Shown piece after piece: positions 22,548-36,767 of a stretch of DNA of 64,000 bases. Under the pieces are notes generated by a model. It made no database searches. It was not told the DNA's origin and saw only the letters and a program-made list of their open reading frames with translations. Source of the stretch: Turnera subulata (lineage: Eukaryota; Streptophyta; Magnoliopsida; Malpighiales; Passifloraceae); contig JAKUCV010002348.1 of assembly GCA_028386065.3 (NCBI GenBank), positions 45,785-109,784 on the forward strand, in the 5' to 3' direction. Every line of letters begins with the position of its first letter. Within the stretch, counting starts at the first letter, position 1. The position numbers and the translations under genes are program-made.

Positions 22548-25500
22548 TCAAATGCCACCAGCTTTTCCGGGTCCCGATTTTGCTGGCTTAAATTTTGCAA
22601 TGTCAACCAGGTCTCCAAAAAGCTTGTCTTCTGGCTTAGAAGGCTTCATTGGTGGCACATAAGATGAAGTAGAGACCTGATAAGTAGAATTTTTCAGACC
22701 ACTTTCATCCCGAACAGATAATCCATACATTTGCTGCTCAAGGTATTGCGGCACTTGTTGCTGACCGTAGCCATAACCTGCCATTTGGTTGCCATACATT
22801 TGTTGGGGATACATGGGAGTCATCATCCCAGCTTGTGCTGGTAGTTGAGGGACCATACCCATATATTGCCCTCCCTGGATAGCTTGAGGATGCATACCCA
22901 CAAACTGATTGCTTTGAAGAGCATGGTTATTATAACCTGGAAAATGCCCAGTTGCCATGGGCTGAACATACATACCAACAGCCTGGTCATTTCGCATTGG
23001 TTGGGGACCTTGCATGTGCATGCCATTGGGCATCGCTGGTGCTTGTGTGACAACCACTTGAGCAACTTGTAATGGTTGAGGGTATTGTGTGCCTGCCACA
23101 GGGCTACCACTTTCTGTTGGCTGAGCTTCCCATGGAGGTGGAGGTAGTGACTCGCTGTTTTGAGCACCTTTTCAACACCCAAGAATGAGAGCTTAGTAAT
23201 CTTTAACACAATACTAACGAAAAAAACCCAAAAAAAATCCTAAACAAAGGCAATCATAAGAAGACCAGCACGTCACCACAATATTGGAAATCAGGAAACT
23301 ATGTTTTGTCACAACATAAAGGGACCATTTGGTTTGCCCAGCATCCCCAGGGGTGAATACTTTGAAAATTGATATACACGCCAACAGAAAATGTCTATGT
23401 GCCAATGCAGAAGGAGCATACCATAAACTGGCGAGGCTGGCTGCTGTTGATGTTGGGGAAGGTGTCCGTTCCAAGTAGGACTGCTGACCTGCATGTACAC
23501 CGACTGCTCGTACCGTGGGGAGCCCATATTTGGGACATTTCCATTTGTATAAATTCCAGATTGTGGAGGTTGAAAATTCTGCTGCTGTTGGAAGTTAGGT
23601 GTTGAAGTATTGATTTGTCCAGCTACATGGCCAGGCTGCACATTGACAGCAATTGAAGTGTTGTTGCCATCAGAAAACATATCAAAAAGAACAAGCGCAT
23701 TATTCTGTTGAGGTGTAGTAGTGGTCGGCTGCTGCGAAGTAGTCGGCTGTGGTTCTCCCACAGGAACAAGAGCCAAAGAAGTGTCCACTTTTGGTGAGTT
23801 ATAGTCATCTCCACTCAAGAGGTCCCCACTCAACAGGTCTATTTTTGGATTAGTTACCACCGGAGTCATAGTACCATTAGTTGTAGGTGGAGCAGGAAGT
23901 AATAATTGGTTCAGTGGATGAGCATCTGCTGCACCAGAACTTGATGTTGATCTGCAAGAAAATTATGTCAATCACAGCTCAAATAACAACTGCTCTGCAT
24001 ATTTTATAAGGAACGTGAACATTCTGTTTTAAAAAATGAGTCAGAAATACTTAGAGAAAAATTGGCATTTTGATTGTTAAAATTCACGCAGGATCATTTT
24101 GACGTCAACATACAAACTAAGACATGAATTGGATGTAGAGCATAGCACCTTACTTTGAATTGAGAATTAGACAAGTTATTCATTAGATCTAAGATGCTAA
24201 AATAGTACCCATGCCTACTTCTACATCCAGCAGCCCCATTTTAGATAGTAGATACTCCCACTTGCTTGTCTAAATTGGGTTATACTTCACATACTTGAGT
24301 GCCATAAAAGATCATATACATCTAAATTAAGTTGCGTTATACATCTATTATCAACAATTTCAAGTACGCCAAGAAGTCGCAGATAACAGGCAACAGCCAG
24401 GCCAAAGTTATCAACATTGAATTTTCAATAATCACATATTTCAAACCCTGGTAAGCTTCAAAATTTTCAGAACTATACATTCCACACCAGCTACAAAACA
24501 ATTCAACAAATTACTCACCCTCCACCAGCTCGTTTGTGGTTATCACCAGTGTCAACAAGAGGACTGTCAACATCTACAAGTGCCCCACTAGATTCAGGCT
24601 TTGGCTTCTCTTTTGAAGTAATAGTTCCTGAAGCAATGGCCTCATGCCTGGACAGTACACGCTGCAAATCATCATTCAATGCTAGCCCTTGACACAGCAG
24701 CGATTCATCCCTGAAAGACATAGGAAAAAGTCACACAGTGGAATCTGAATGAGAAGATGGATCCTGTCTCCCATTTTAAAGTTACAAGGTAGACCCAAAA
24801 GAAATTACTTAGTAACTGTCCCATAGTTTTGACGGGCAGGAAGGCAATTTTGGATTGTATTATATACTTAGCAACAGCACTAGAAAGCAACACAGCATGT
24901 CCAGGCTATCAGAATCATAAGATGCCCCTAGAGGATATAGAACAGAACTGGATTAGTCTGAATATGAAAGGCTTCAGAAATTTCTCATGGCAGTAGCACC
25001 TTATCAGGCACTGGTCAAGAGATAATATGAATATTCTCCTCATACAATCATATGATAACACAGAAAATAATAATCAAGTTCAAAAAGATGCCAGTTAATG
25101 AAACAAATAAATGAAAACAAAAATAGGAACCAGCAGAAATTTGAACTTACGCAGTTGAATTGACAAGATGTACCACTCTTTGTTTGTATGTGCGACACTG
25201 GTCCACCAAATCAACAATAACCTCCTGCTTAAGCCCCTATAAGGTAGAGAATAAAAGGAAAACTGTAGGGTTGATGATTGTACAGAAAAAATAACTGTCA
25301 TCAAGAATTGTCACTTGATAAATTTTTTTATGCAAGGACTGTTCTTTGTATGATCCAACAAGAAAAAAAGTTTTAACAAGCAAGTTAACACAGGCGAATT
25401 TACCTCTTTGTTTGCTGGATCTATCGCATTTAGCATCTCTGAAAGGACATCCATGATACCACGAGCATTCTGGATTTCTGTCAAGCTAATGAAGGTAATT

Positions 25501-28120
25501 TCCAGTTAAAATAATATGCAAGAAGAATGACCATTGTACACAAAATAGCAGTTTCAAGATGCACGTACTGTTATACAAAAGTCATCATCTAGGCAGCATG
25601 CATAGCATATGTTCCTGTGTCCAGTTTGTATGTAATGCTCATACTATGCATGAACTGTTATACAACCATCATCACCAAGGCAGCACGCATAGTATATGTT
25701 CTTGTTGTCCATCAATAAATGTGTGTTAACAAAAGTTTGGAAAAAAATACCTACAATTGCCAAAGTTGGACGGAAGTAATGTCCATGCAACACAAGTAAC
25801 TTTTTCCAGCCAAATCTTTCAATCCATTTAGTGACATGTGATGTGCGAAATGAAGAAAGAACATCAAATGACGCAAGAAACACTGAGATGACAAATAGAC
25901 ATAAGTATCTTGATCCTCCTCCTAGAGGGAAAAGGGCAACTATACCTCAAGGTTGGAAACTCAGATTCCGCAGAAGTATCAGCTGCCTCTTGCCGAAACT
26001 CGTTGTTGCGCAGATTTGGAGGGTAAGATGACAGAGGTTGTGTTTGTGGAGGTGTGAATACAGGTGCTGACCTCTCCGTTTTTTGAGGGAATACTGCCCC
26101 CGCACGCTGAAAGAGGAAATGAATTATTGCAAGTAGTGCAGGAGAATACAACGGCATTAAAGTAACCAGGACTACAGCAATTAGCAGACAATTAACAATT
26201 TGTTATGAAAATATATGGCAAACTATTTAACTTGTCACACCAGGACTACAGCAATAAACAGACAATTAACAGTTCATTATGAAAATAAATAGCAAACCAT
26301 TTAGCTTGTCACTTCTAGGAGATGGCCTAAACAAAAACCTTTAAAAGAACCATCAGCAGAAAACATACCAACAACTCCTGGTATGCAGCATAATACTGAG
26401 GATATCTTGCCCTAGGTCCACCAAAAGCTTCTTGCCAAGTATCTATCAGAATCAGTATCTTCTCTTTGACGTGAAAGTCGGGCTACAAGCATTAGAAACC
26501 ACCCATGAACAAGTCTTACCGAATTATGACTTTCTACATAACAGGGTGACAAAAATAGACATGTTGTCACCTTTTTCCTCGCTATTTTCACCATTTCATG
26601 AAGGAGGTCTCTCTCTGCTACATGCATATGGACAATGTCGCCACAATTCTTTATGATGGTCTCCAGTAGCTGGAATATTGCAGCCAAACCAAATTTTTTA
26701 ATAAAAAGGTTAGAATTCGTGGTAGCAAAATTATGAAAAAGACTTGACATCTAACTTGTCCTTCTTTAAGGGAAAGTGAGTCTGATCCTCGCCACAGTAT
26801 CAACACTGTAGGGGGAAGATGTAGATTTTGAAGTAGACATACAGCCACACAATAAAGATAAGGAAGCAAGCTGGTCCACAGCTTCACTTCCCTGAATCAA
26901 AAAAACGGTGCAGGAACTTAGGATCAAGCTCCCTAAGAAAACTAGACCTCACGTGCCAAAAATCAGGTTAATATTGCCCAATTCGATTAAAAAATTTCTA
27001 TGTGACTTTCAGTAAATCAAACATATCAATTCTCAACTTCATAAGGCAATCAACTTGAAGGAGGTTATTCATACTCATAAATCAGGGAAAAGATCTCTCC
27101 AAGTAAGACCTAGTGTGAAGTCACTCTTTACAAACTAAAATGGAATTGGATAACGGTGCAACATAGATACATTAATGAAATGCTAACGCATTGCTTTCGT
27201 GATTATGACTTTTGAGGAGCATGATACAAACCAAGTGTGAGAGAGCAGTTTACAGAATATAAAAGAGATTAGAGTTTGTGCAACTTACTGTTAAAGCAAG
27301 CAGCTGGACCTTCGGATTCTTACTTGTAAGCCGCTTTTTTATGCCTTTGACAACATCTTTTGCTTGCCTGATGAGCCAAAAACCAAAAAGAAATTCCAAA
27401 TTTAGGAAACTGGAGTACTTTATCCAGTACCTGATCTCACCAAAATCTAATGAAAAGCAGTTTTAGCGTACAGCCACGACTACCTTAATTAAATAGTCAA
27501 CACACAGGGAATAGAGCCTGTACTTTTGGTACCTCAACTACATACAGCAGCCAGTGAAATGAGGAAACCAAAATGCTAGACACCAAATTTCTATGCGTGA
27601 TCAACCAAGAAATAACGAAAATGTCCCGTACTAACCCCCCAATACAACATAGTTAAAGGCAAAGAACTAGAAAACCTTCACTTGTAACCTAATAAGGAAA
27701 AATTAGACACCAATTGAACATCATTCGAGAAGGAACCGCCATAAAAACAAGTCCCCATTCATCAAGCACGATTTGCTTTAACGCTAAATGGCAGTTCAGT
27801 CGTTAAGCTAATCACTGCTACGCCATCAATTATATCTAATCATTCAAGCAAGCAGGAATTAACTGTTTGATCAAATTAAAACCGTCCTAAACAAAGCACA
27901 GATACATAAAATTAAGAGCCGCGAAAATTCAACTAAAAAGAACAAATTCCAGGATCAGAACAGCAAAAACTTGGGAGGGAGGGGAAAGGGATTAGAATCG
28001 GGAGAGCGCGGGAACATACGTAGGGTCGTGATTGCACATGTCACAGATCTCGATGTTCATGGCCCAATCCGGCCCGATCAACATGTCGCTCGTGGCCCGC
28101 TCCACCATGGAATTCACCAT
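22548..28120 (-). CDS. TOL: TOM1-like protein (VHS-GAT), ESCRT-0-like ubiquitin adaptor
   Basis: Ten minus-strand exons (28120-28020, 27367-27289, 26669-26571, 26482-26369, 26106-25946, 25485-25404, 25236-25151, 24710-24519, 23951-23422, 23167-22548) join in frame to about 687 residues. The N-terminal VHS domain (residues 1 to about 140) starts [19 protein letters not shown] and contains [13 protein letters not shown] and [13 protein letters not shown] domain follows (about 175-300; [33 protein letters not shown]). The long Gln/Pro/Met-rich tail has DLLSGD motifs and ends with [17 protein letters not shown]. Plants lack canonical ESCRT-0, and TOL proteins bind ubiquitinated plasma-membrane cargo such as PIN2 for vacuolar sorting. 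The [11 protein letters not shown] tail resembles the TOL6/TOL9 subgroup, but I do not assign the paralogue. Confidence 0.93.
25560..25720. repeat. imperfect tandem duplication in TOL intron
   Basis: Two diverged units share ACTGTTATACAA, CATCATC, AGGCAGCA and GCATAGTATATGTTC-like blocks about 85 bp apart. They lie inside the intron between the GAT exons at 25404-25485 and 25946-26106 and have no coding content. Confidence 0.6.
26163..26315. repeat. two-unit ~75-bp tandem repeat in TOL intron
   Basis: Both units contain CCAGGACTACAGCAAT, AGACAATTAACA, TTATGAAAATA and AGCTTGTCAC-like blocks in the same order. They lie between the exons at 25946-26106 and 26369-26482. This is a simple local duplication. 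Confidence 0.75.
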
Positions 28121-30028
28121 CTCTGCTCCTCCCTAATCAAAATCGGAATTCTGACCGCAGCGGCAGCAGCTAACCCCGGCGAGATCGCACCACGAACTCC
28201 GGCGACTCCACGTCAAATCCTCCCGAAGTCTGACCTTATTAGGTACCCCCACGTGAATGAGTTTAGGTGGTTTTATACCCTCTCCCCCTCTCCCCTCTCT
28301 CTCCACAGATCGAAATATCGAATAGCTCGAAGGGAAACTATACTCTTTTCTCTCTCTCTCCCAGTTTAGAAAATAAATGGAATATAGTTTTTAGGAATTT
28401 TATTATTTCCTCCTCTTTTGCTTCCTCTTTTATTATTCCGTTATTGTGGAGCGAATTTGGATTTTTTTTTTCGGTTCCAACAGTCGAATAATTTGGAAGT
28501 GGGGGGTTCCGGAAGAAAGAACCAACCCGATGAAGACACGTGTCGTGTGCTACAAAACCCAGACGTGTCGTACTCCGGTGTATCTCTGTGATACCGCTTC
28601 TTGGGCCGACTTTTGGGTCATCGTTGGGGACAATCTGATTGCATGATTTGTATGGAAACAAAATCTTTTTTTCTTTTATTTATTAGAATGGAAACAAATA
28701 TCTTTTTTTACTACGCCAGTCTCCAGATTGTGTTATTCATCTGAAGAAGAAAAAATAAACCTGCCATTTTCTTTCCAACGGAAATCAGATGTTTTCCAAT
28801 TATTAATGCTCTTGTACGTGGATTTTGTTTACATTTTTTACAATGATTTGCATTAAACCTTGTTTAGTCCCTTTTTAATCACGAGATTTGATGCTTTTAA
28901 AGTCGAGACTCGAGATGATGGAGGGTTTTAGGAGTGTTGTTACAGAAGCCAACTTTGGAGGACCAATAAAAAAAGTCAAAATGTTAATTAAGTAAGTGAA
29001 GGGAATGAAATGTAAACGGGAATGTGCTAAACAAAACGCTGAACGTGAGAGACCAAAGTAGAAGACCAATATTAAGCCTTATCGATTCACCACCATCCAA
29101 GGAGCCATTTCAGGATTTCAGATGACCAATAATGATAAACCCACTCACAAGGTGACGCCAAGGAGGCTAACATTTCAATAACCTATAGTGAAATGGAACA
29201 TATATTATACTACGTACACAAATACTTGGAAGTTTGTCAAGAGAGAGGATTGATTGCAATTTGGGCGGACCGGCTCTTGATTTTCTCACTAGAATATGTT
29301 GTATTCTGGGTGGATAAAGACATCCCACGAGATCAACCACACATTGAAATTGGCCCAACTGCTTGCTTATTGGTAGTCAGTCGTAGGGTATATATTTTGA
29401 CGTCTGGAGACAAAAAAACAACGCAACCATCACTTTTTGCAAAGCAATGCCTTGGGGTTAAACTCCTATGTGGATTTTTTTATGCCTGACTAGATGATCC
29501 ACCCACTAGCTTTCAGAATTAGAAACAACTGTCTGCCATACGTTTGGTCATTATTAAGTTAGCCCTTGTCAGGTTTTATTGCTTTCCATCTCATTAAACA
29601 ATTTACAGGTAATGTGGCACTATGTGTTCCAATAATTTTGCTGATCCGTGGACACGTGCATAAGTACAAGTCTGTACCAAACAATTTGGATGGCTCATAA
29701 GCATAACTCTTTCGGCAAAAGAAGGTCAGAATTATTTGACTATATGACAATGACTGTTACTAAGCATGCTCTCCTTTTCTAGTGCCCTATAGAGGGAGTG
29801 AAACGCTCTATTGAGTATTATCTTAGTTCTCAAACTGCAAGCTAGCTATGCATAGAATATGGCTCGCCATAGATTTCTGGTCCAAAATGAAATGACTATA
29901 TTCAGCAATTGGATCATACAGGAAAGTTGATTTTCTGATACAAAATCTTTATATCCACAGCTTACAAGATGAAGCAAGGGCTGAAAACGATCTTTCATGT
30001 GTAAAGGCCCTCTCTGCAAATAATTCAG
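28121..30028. other. intergenic region between TOL and the aminotransferase
   Basis: From 28121 to about 28370 is the TOL leader and promoter. A palindromic G-box core ACACGTGT lies at about 28538-28545 and another CCACGTG lies near 28248. The rest, to 30028, is AT-rich with no gene and no repeat that I recognise. Confidence 0.5.
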
Positions 30029-32816
30029 TCAGGGGATGGGTATTCTGACGGTAGAGGGTCCCGATTTCATGTCCTCTGTTATAAGATTCAAAAGAGCCTC
30101 AGCTATAGGGCCTGCAGTGCCTGCAAAAAAGTACGTAATGCAAATAATTGATACAAAGTCAGCAAAAGTGCATAATGCAAATAATTGACATAAGTGAGAA
30201 AAATATAAAATAGGAGAGAGAAAACGAAAAAAGAGAATGTTAATTAGTTTCTAGATAACAGGTGGAAAAGAAGAAGAATGCAAAAATAATTATTTAAAGT
30301 TTCGCCCAGTGAAATCAATTGCATGTTTATGATGGCAGAAAATTTATTGGTAGACGGTGGTAGAATGCATGAGTACAGTGAGCCGCTTCAGAAGCTCATG
30401 GTCAAAAGTACAAACTTCAAGCTAGAATTCTTCAAAATCAGGTCAGTTTATTGGTTAGGATTTCCGTTCAACCAACTCAGTAAGTTTATAGAAGCCATGG
30501 TGCTTCAACACCAAACTATTTTGCATACTTCCACATAATTTCCATCATGAAAATTGTATTCTGCAGTAAGATTGCTTACCATCACCGATGACCTGCTCAT
30601 CCCACTGCACCACAGGCCGAACAAGAATTCCACTGCCTATAAGCATCATCTCATCTGCATTTTTTCCTTCCTCTACAGTCACATTGTCCACCCTTATTCC
30701 ATTGAGTTTGCCCTCCCTCACTAGCCCCTCTGCTAGAGTCAAAACTCTCTTTGCTGTACATCCACTCAAAATTTTGTCAAAGCGAGGCATTAGAAGATCT
30801 TTTTGTTTGGTGACAAACGCCACATTCATGTTAGGCCCTTCGGCAACATAACCTTCATCATCCAGCCAAATAGCTGCAAATGCACCCTTCTCCTCGGCTT
30901 CCATCTTTGAGAGAACATTGGGAAGGTAATTCACGCTCTTCACGGTGGCAAACTGTGGGGGTTTTATGGGGACTGATGATGTTACTACCTTGATCCCTTT
31001 TGAATCGAATGGAGATTGATCTTGGATCACAATAGCATAAAGAGCTGACTGATGGCAGCCAGATGGAGATAGTTGGAAATCACCAGGTCCTACTGAAAGC
31101 CAATATCTAAGACCCCCTTTCTGACACTTTGAAACGCACACTGTCTGGATAAGTATTCTTCTTATAGTTTCCCGATCAAAAGGGAGGTTAATCTTAGACA
31201 TGGATGCTGACCTTATAATGCGGTCAAGGTGTTGATCCAACTCATAGATGTGCCTGAAATGTCAGAAAGTATAAGACCTGAATAGCAACATAAAAATTAG
31301 GGATGGCGCCCTGAACTAGAATGCCCATCGTTCATGCATAAAAAAACAGAGAAATGAAGGGGGCCATCTGTTTCTACTTCCAATTGCCAAAATAACAAAT
31401 TCTTAGCCTTTTTGGCACAAAAGATCGTAACATGGTCCAATATACATAGATAAGAGCATGGAAGAGAGATTAAAGCCAACAGAAAAAGGAAGTGGAAGAT
31501 GCAGATCAGACATAGGGATTCTCAGAATTTAGATGAGATCACCTATCACCACACAACAGTGAAACAACTTCTGGAATATTGTCAACGTATATGATACCAT
31601 AGCCAATAGGAACTGAGTTTCTGATCAGTTAATCCACTAATCAAGCCTGATAAAATCAGGATGCCTCAAAAGTTAATCGACAAGAGGGTTTCTTTTCAAT
31701 TCAAGACTTATATCGGGTGCTTCACTAAATACAACACCTACGAAAGAATCCATATCTGCAATTACAGATTACCAAGTGATATACATATTCACTCTGGAGG
31801 CTCAACTTCAAATACAAGGCACAGATGCATGTAAACAGAATAATTGTCCATATAAACATTGAAAATCAAAACTTTGATTGCACATACGTCATTAGAGAAG
31901 GTAAAGAAAATTAAAAGATAAGTCTTTTTCATTTAAGTAAGCCAGTACTCACCCATCCATTATCGCTGCAGTATCAAAGACCCCGTGCCCTCTATGAACC
32001 ATGTGATCATCCATGGGGATCACCATGGCTGCAGTATCTGTTGTAATCCCGCCGAAAACACTAGAGTACATAGCCAGGAACTGCTGTTTGCCTTTGTGAT
32101 TTTCTCTGTTCTTTCTTAGCCTTTCAATAGCCTTCAAAAAATATACATGAAAGTGAAAAAACCTGTAATAAAATAATCAACGAACTCTATGAGTGATCTA
32201 CAAATACGTGAACTGAAGATGTGATACTGATGCACCTCAACCATTTCCACACAAGACATAAGCACTACCCTGCCAGTTGGGATATATAACCGGAAACAAC
32301 TGTAGTATTTGCTTACTAAGAGGTTCAAACCCATTTCTTCAGGACAATAATACAAGAAATGGATGCGAGAGGAAGTCAGAAATATTATAAGACCAGGATG
32401 CACGCAAAATTCAAAGAGAAAAAAACCTCTGAGCATGTCAGAATGGGGACATCCAGTGCTTGAGTTCTAGAATCTGCCACCAGCCAGAGTAAGTAATATC
32501 AGTTCTTAGCCACAAATTACACAATATAAAAACGGCAACATTTGGTTATAACTGATAAAAAATTCTGGGTACGTGGCAGCTTTCAGTCTACCGACGATGC
32601 GAAATGAATTCAGGACTTACCGACCAAAGCTTGGGCTTTTTGATGGGAGCTTCCGGCAATTCTCACTTGCCTAAACGACCCCTGTAATGAAGACTGAAAC
32701 TCGAGCCTTTGAAATGAAACACTGCGCCATTTCGCGCACGAATTGCGCTGGTGATCGGGGATGAGTTGTGTGGGGATAAGAGGGTGTAGGGAGAGAGAAG
32801 CCGAGAGAGATGCCAT
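30029..32816 (-). CDS. plastid D-amino-acid transaminase / aminodeoxychorismate lyase-like (class IV)
   Basis: Five minus-strand exons (32816-32621, 32458-32427, 32131-31953, 31253-30580, 30120-30029) give 390 residues. The Ser-rich N-terminus (MASLSASLSLHPL...) looks like a chloroplast transit peptide. The class IV aminotransferase core has KGKQQFLAMYSS, DDHMVHRGHGVFDT and RYWLSVGPGDFQLSPSG. The PLP lysine is in ATVKSVNYLPNVLSK; VAEGPNMNVAF and LSGCTAKRVLTLAE follow. It closely resembles Arabidopsis At5g57850, described both as a D-amino-acid transaminase and as the plastid aminodeoxychorismate lyase that makes p-aminobenzoate for folate. Which activity dominates cannot be told from the sequence. 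An intron with a non-obvious acceptor (CTCAAG before CACTGG) joins exons 1 and 2. The frame is intact. Confidence 0.9.
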
Positions 32817-34639
32817 TGAAGCAAGAAGCAAGAATTGCGCGTGTACGTGCTGTGGAGTCTGGTTGGTTTAGTTCTAGTGCAGTGTGGAATATTTATCGCC
32901 GGTCACAAGATTCCAGAGGGAAAATCCATAGCCACGGCCGATGGTTTCCCTCATTTTCTAATAAGAGAGGAAGAGTGGCATTAGTGGTTTTTTAAAAGGT
33001 TGCCGTTCAAGGAAATGCGTTTACCGACAACGTCACGCGCCCTTGGAAGGTGCTTCGACGGATTAAGGATTACGAAGTATTAATTACTTAACTCCTTTGC
33101 TTGATCGTTATTTTGTCGTTGCCCAGGAAAGAGATCGTTATTCTATCACCTGCTCTTGTTAAAAAAAAAGAATCATTTTACTGCTACCAAACGAGAAGTC
33201 GTGAAACTGAAAATCTGTGACGCAATCCTCGACTTTGGCTTATAATATATAGTTGTTGGGGAATAATGAAAATAACACCAATGTTTCCCCCACGGAATTC
33301 CTGGAATTGAACGTGTCTGAGATTAGTAAACTTTCCATTTACTATTCTATCTTTCTAGTCCTGGAGCATAAGTATCGTATCCGCAACGATGTTGACTTTG
33401 GATAACGAGCGAGTGCTTTCGTTACGCCAGTACTTTTCTTATTACTGTAAATTTTTTAATTCAATTATCTGAACTTCTTAGCCTATTAGTAGGACTTTGC
33501 AAAATAAACAATTGCAATTGAATCCTGAGTTTGGTTGGCATTCATTACGGGAAGGCTTTTGGTATGAGTTCGTGACAATGGCGTAACAAATTGATTTTGT
33601 TTATGAGAATTTCGAGTCCGTCTTTTTTTTTTGGGCATATATGTCACTAAAACAATAATTTGTTTTTTTTCGCAAACATATCATTTAAAACGATAATTTG
33701 ATGGCGTCTAGTCAACATCTTGATGGCAAGCGTGAAATAATTAGGCATAAATCATTATCAACGAAAGGACAGAATGTCACTCATCCTACGATAATGAAAA
33801 ACACACAGGAAAAATACATCGGAATGGACAGAAATATGCACACATGGTGACATGTCATAATAATGTGAGGAACAACTTGCAGCAAATTGGATGCCAAAAT
33901 AATAGTGCTGGTTTAAGTAATTGCACTTTGCTCCGTGATGTATTAATATAGATGATTTATGTCAAATGTGATTGTATTCTATATAAAAGTAAAACATTGT
34001 AGTCATTGACAAAAAAAATTACTTTAGTTGCTAACATTATTTCTTTTGTTGAAGTCGATAGCGGATATACCTTTTATTTAAGACAAAAAAAAATTATAAA
34101 ATGCCGGCAACAGTTTATGCTTAAAGCCTTAAACCCGAAGTATAGAAAAAAAAAAATTGGAGGAATATTTCTAGACTATTTTAAAATAAAAAAGTAGGAA
34201 ATATTTGACAAAATCCTTATTAAACAATTGTTTTTAATAAACTCACAGCTTCTAGAAAGTAGAACTATACGCGCCTCCACTGAAACCCGCCAATTCCCGC
34301 AACAGACACTACTGGCAACCTAAAACAACCGTCAACCACCACCTCCACGACTTCCCCACTCACAACCCCTCTCTTCTTCACCTTCAAGTTTCAGTTCACA
34401 CTTTCCCACCAAATCCACCAGAATTCCACCTCCATAACCGCCACAGTCTCGCTAGAAATTCCGGAATTAGGGTTTACAAAGAGAGGCTTCCTCACTCTCT
34501 TTCTCTCCTCCAGCCCCAAACCCAAAATCGCAGCACAACACTCCAAGAAACCCCCTACCTGGACACTTCTTCACGTGACTTTTGTTCCCATTCACCTTAG
34601 GAATCTCCCTATATCTCCACGCTCCTTTCCCAGTCCCAA
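32817..34639. other. intergenic region
   Basis: No gene is supported. The segment 33000-34200 is AT-rich with short meaningless frames. From about 34260 to 34639 the DNA becomes C-rich and is the probable 5' UTR of the next gene. Confidence 0.5.
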
Positions 34640-36767
34640 ATGGCGATTATCGGCGACGCGCTGCGGCAAGCGTTCATGCCTAAGCACGAGTACGAGAGCC
34701 TCCGCGAAGAAGACAGGGCATGGGTCAAGTTGCAGAGACCTCTCTTGGTTTCTGTTATGGGCATCATTTGCCTAGCGATTCTTGTGTGCACTGTCGTCAG
34801 CATCAATATCGTGTTCCCCGCCGATTCCGGGAGGCGGCCGTTTTGCAGTGACCGGAGGATGCAGCCTCTCCCGATAAATGCTAAAGGAGGAGGGGGCGAT
34901 TCGGATCTGTTCCCCGGGGCGTTTTATTTGACGGATCAGGAGACTGTGGACTATTACTGGATGGTTGTTTTTATCCCTTCTGCCGTTCTTTTCTGCGCTT
35001 CACTTGCATATCTTGTTGCAGGTAAAAATGGGTTCTTTTGATGCTTGTTCTTTTTTTTTCTCTGATTTTGTTTTGGTCGGCTGATAGAAAGTAGCGAAAT
35101 TGTATGCTTATGCTCGTCAAGTAGTCCAGCAAATGTTGGGTGATGATAGGAGTGATGGGCTGAATAGGAATGCAACTATGGGGTTCAATTTTTTGCCTAT
35201 TTTGTTAAACGAAGCATATTAAAGTACTGCCGGGAATGCATTCGGCAATGGGATTTCCAGTGTCTAATAAATCATTTTGCGTAGAAAGAAATTGTCTTTG
35301 GATAGAATGATTTGAACTCGGGTGTATCCACAAACACCAAATATGTTGAGATCAAAGGCATGGAGCTTTGGTATTTGGTTATCAATCTCGACATCCTGAT
35401 GTATGAGTTTGATACTTACTCTGATACAAAATCTGAACAATTGACCCATTTTGGACTACGCATCTAGAAGTAAGAGCATACAGGAGAGAAGCAGGCCTTC
35501 CCTTCTTCTGAGCTGATATTTGCTCTTGTAATGGTGCTGAATGTATGCTTAGACTGTATAAGTCCAGGAAGGTGTTCCCTTTGTTTTGGCGTTTGGGCAA
35601 TCGAAATTGGAATCTAGATTGCTAGGTAGTGTTTTTGGTGCTTTATATTGTTCCCTCTCTTACATGTTACTCGTTATGCAGGAATAGCTGTTGCTTATTC
35701 TGCTCCAGCAAGACATGGATGCTTGAAGGTGGTGGAAAACAATTACTGTGCTTCAAGAAGGGGTACAGTCTAGTTGCTTTGTCTTGCTGTTTTATAAAGC
35801 AGTTTTCTTAATTTCCGAGGCTGCGTTCTTTCCATACTGTATGTGGTGTAGCTTGTGGCTGAGTAATAATTACTCGTGTTTCATACATGCCAGCAGTTTG
35901 CCCAGAAAAATTAGAAACAAAATTTTAATTTGAAAGAAACTATAAGAAAGTGAGTTAGTGAAAATTTGCTAGAATTCCGGAAACATAGTGCTTGTCTGAT
36001 CATTTTGCTGGTTTCATTATTAACAATTTAAATTAGCTAAATGTATTTTTTCGGAAATCATGTGGGGGCTACAGGTTATGTTTCCTTATTGTATCTGCCT
36101 CACTTCTGGTAGTTTGCTGATGGGAGAAGAAAGAAAGAAAATTTCGGTTTCCATTGTCCTGTATCACACCTTTCTATTAGTTATGAACTGATTCTGTTGT
36201 GCCAATGACAATTAAAAGCAACATAAACAGTGATTTCCAACCATGATTACACTGTTGTGTATGCTACTTGGATTTCATGTTTTCAGGTTACTCTATTGAT
36301 TTCACTGTCTTACTATTCTCTCCTTCTGATGTATAGGTGGTGTCCGTTGTCTGTCGATTCTGAATGTTGTCTTTGCTGTTATCTTTGGTCTCCTGGCACT
36401 ATTTCTTGGCTCAAGCCTCCTGACGTTAGGGAGTAGCTGTTCTGTACCATTGTTTTGGTGCTACGAGATTGCATCCTGGGGGCTAGTCATTCTATATGCT
36501 GGCACTGCATTCTTTTTGAGGCGGAAAGCAGCTGTAATTCTTGATGAGAGTGATTTTGGCGGTCGGAACCTTGGTCTGGAAATGTTGGAAGCAAACCCAT
36601 TGGAAGTCTCTCCAGAAGTGGAAAGGCGTGTTAATGAGGGTTTCAAATCATGGATGGGATCATCCCTTCTATCTTCTGATGAGGAAGATGAACCTGACAG
36701 TTATGCTGAAGTTGAAGCTTCTTCTCCTATTCTTAATCGCACCCCTTTGAACAGGCAGAAGGAATGA
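34640..36767 (+). CDS. plant-specific four-span membrane protein of unknown function
   Basis: Two exons (34640-35021 and 36337-36767) join in frame (VAG|GVRCL) to 270 residues. There is an N-terminal soluble segment (MAIIGDALRQAFMPKHEYE). Hydrophobic spans follow at about residues 36-59, 108-128, 131-158 and 166-186. The acidic C-terminal tail has SSLLSSDEEDEPDSYAEVE. A Cys pair may form in the first luminal loop (RRPFCSDRRM). I do not recognise a named family. The length, span pattern and conserved-looking composition suggest a real endomembrane or plasma-membrane protein. The 1.3-kb intron contains no gene. Confidence 0.8.
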
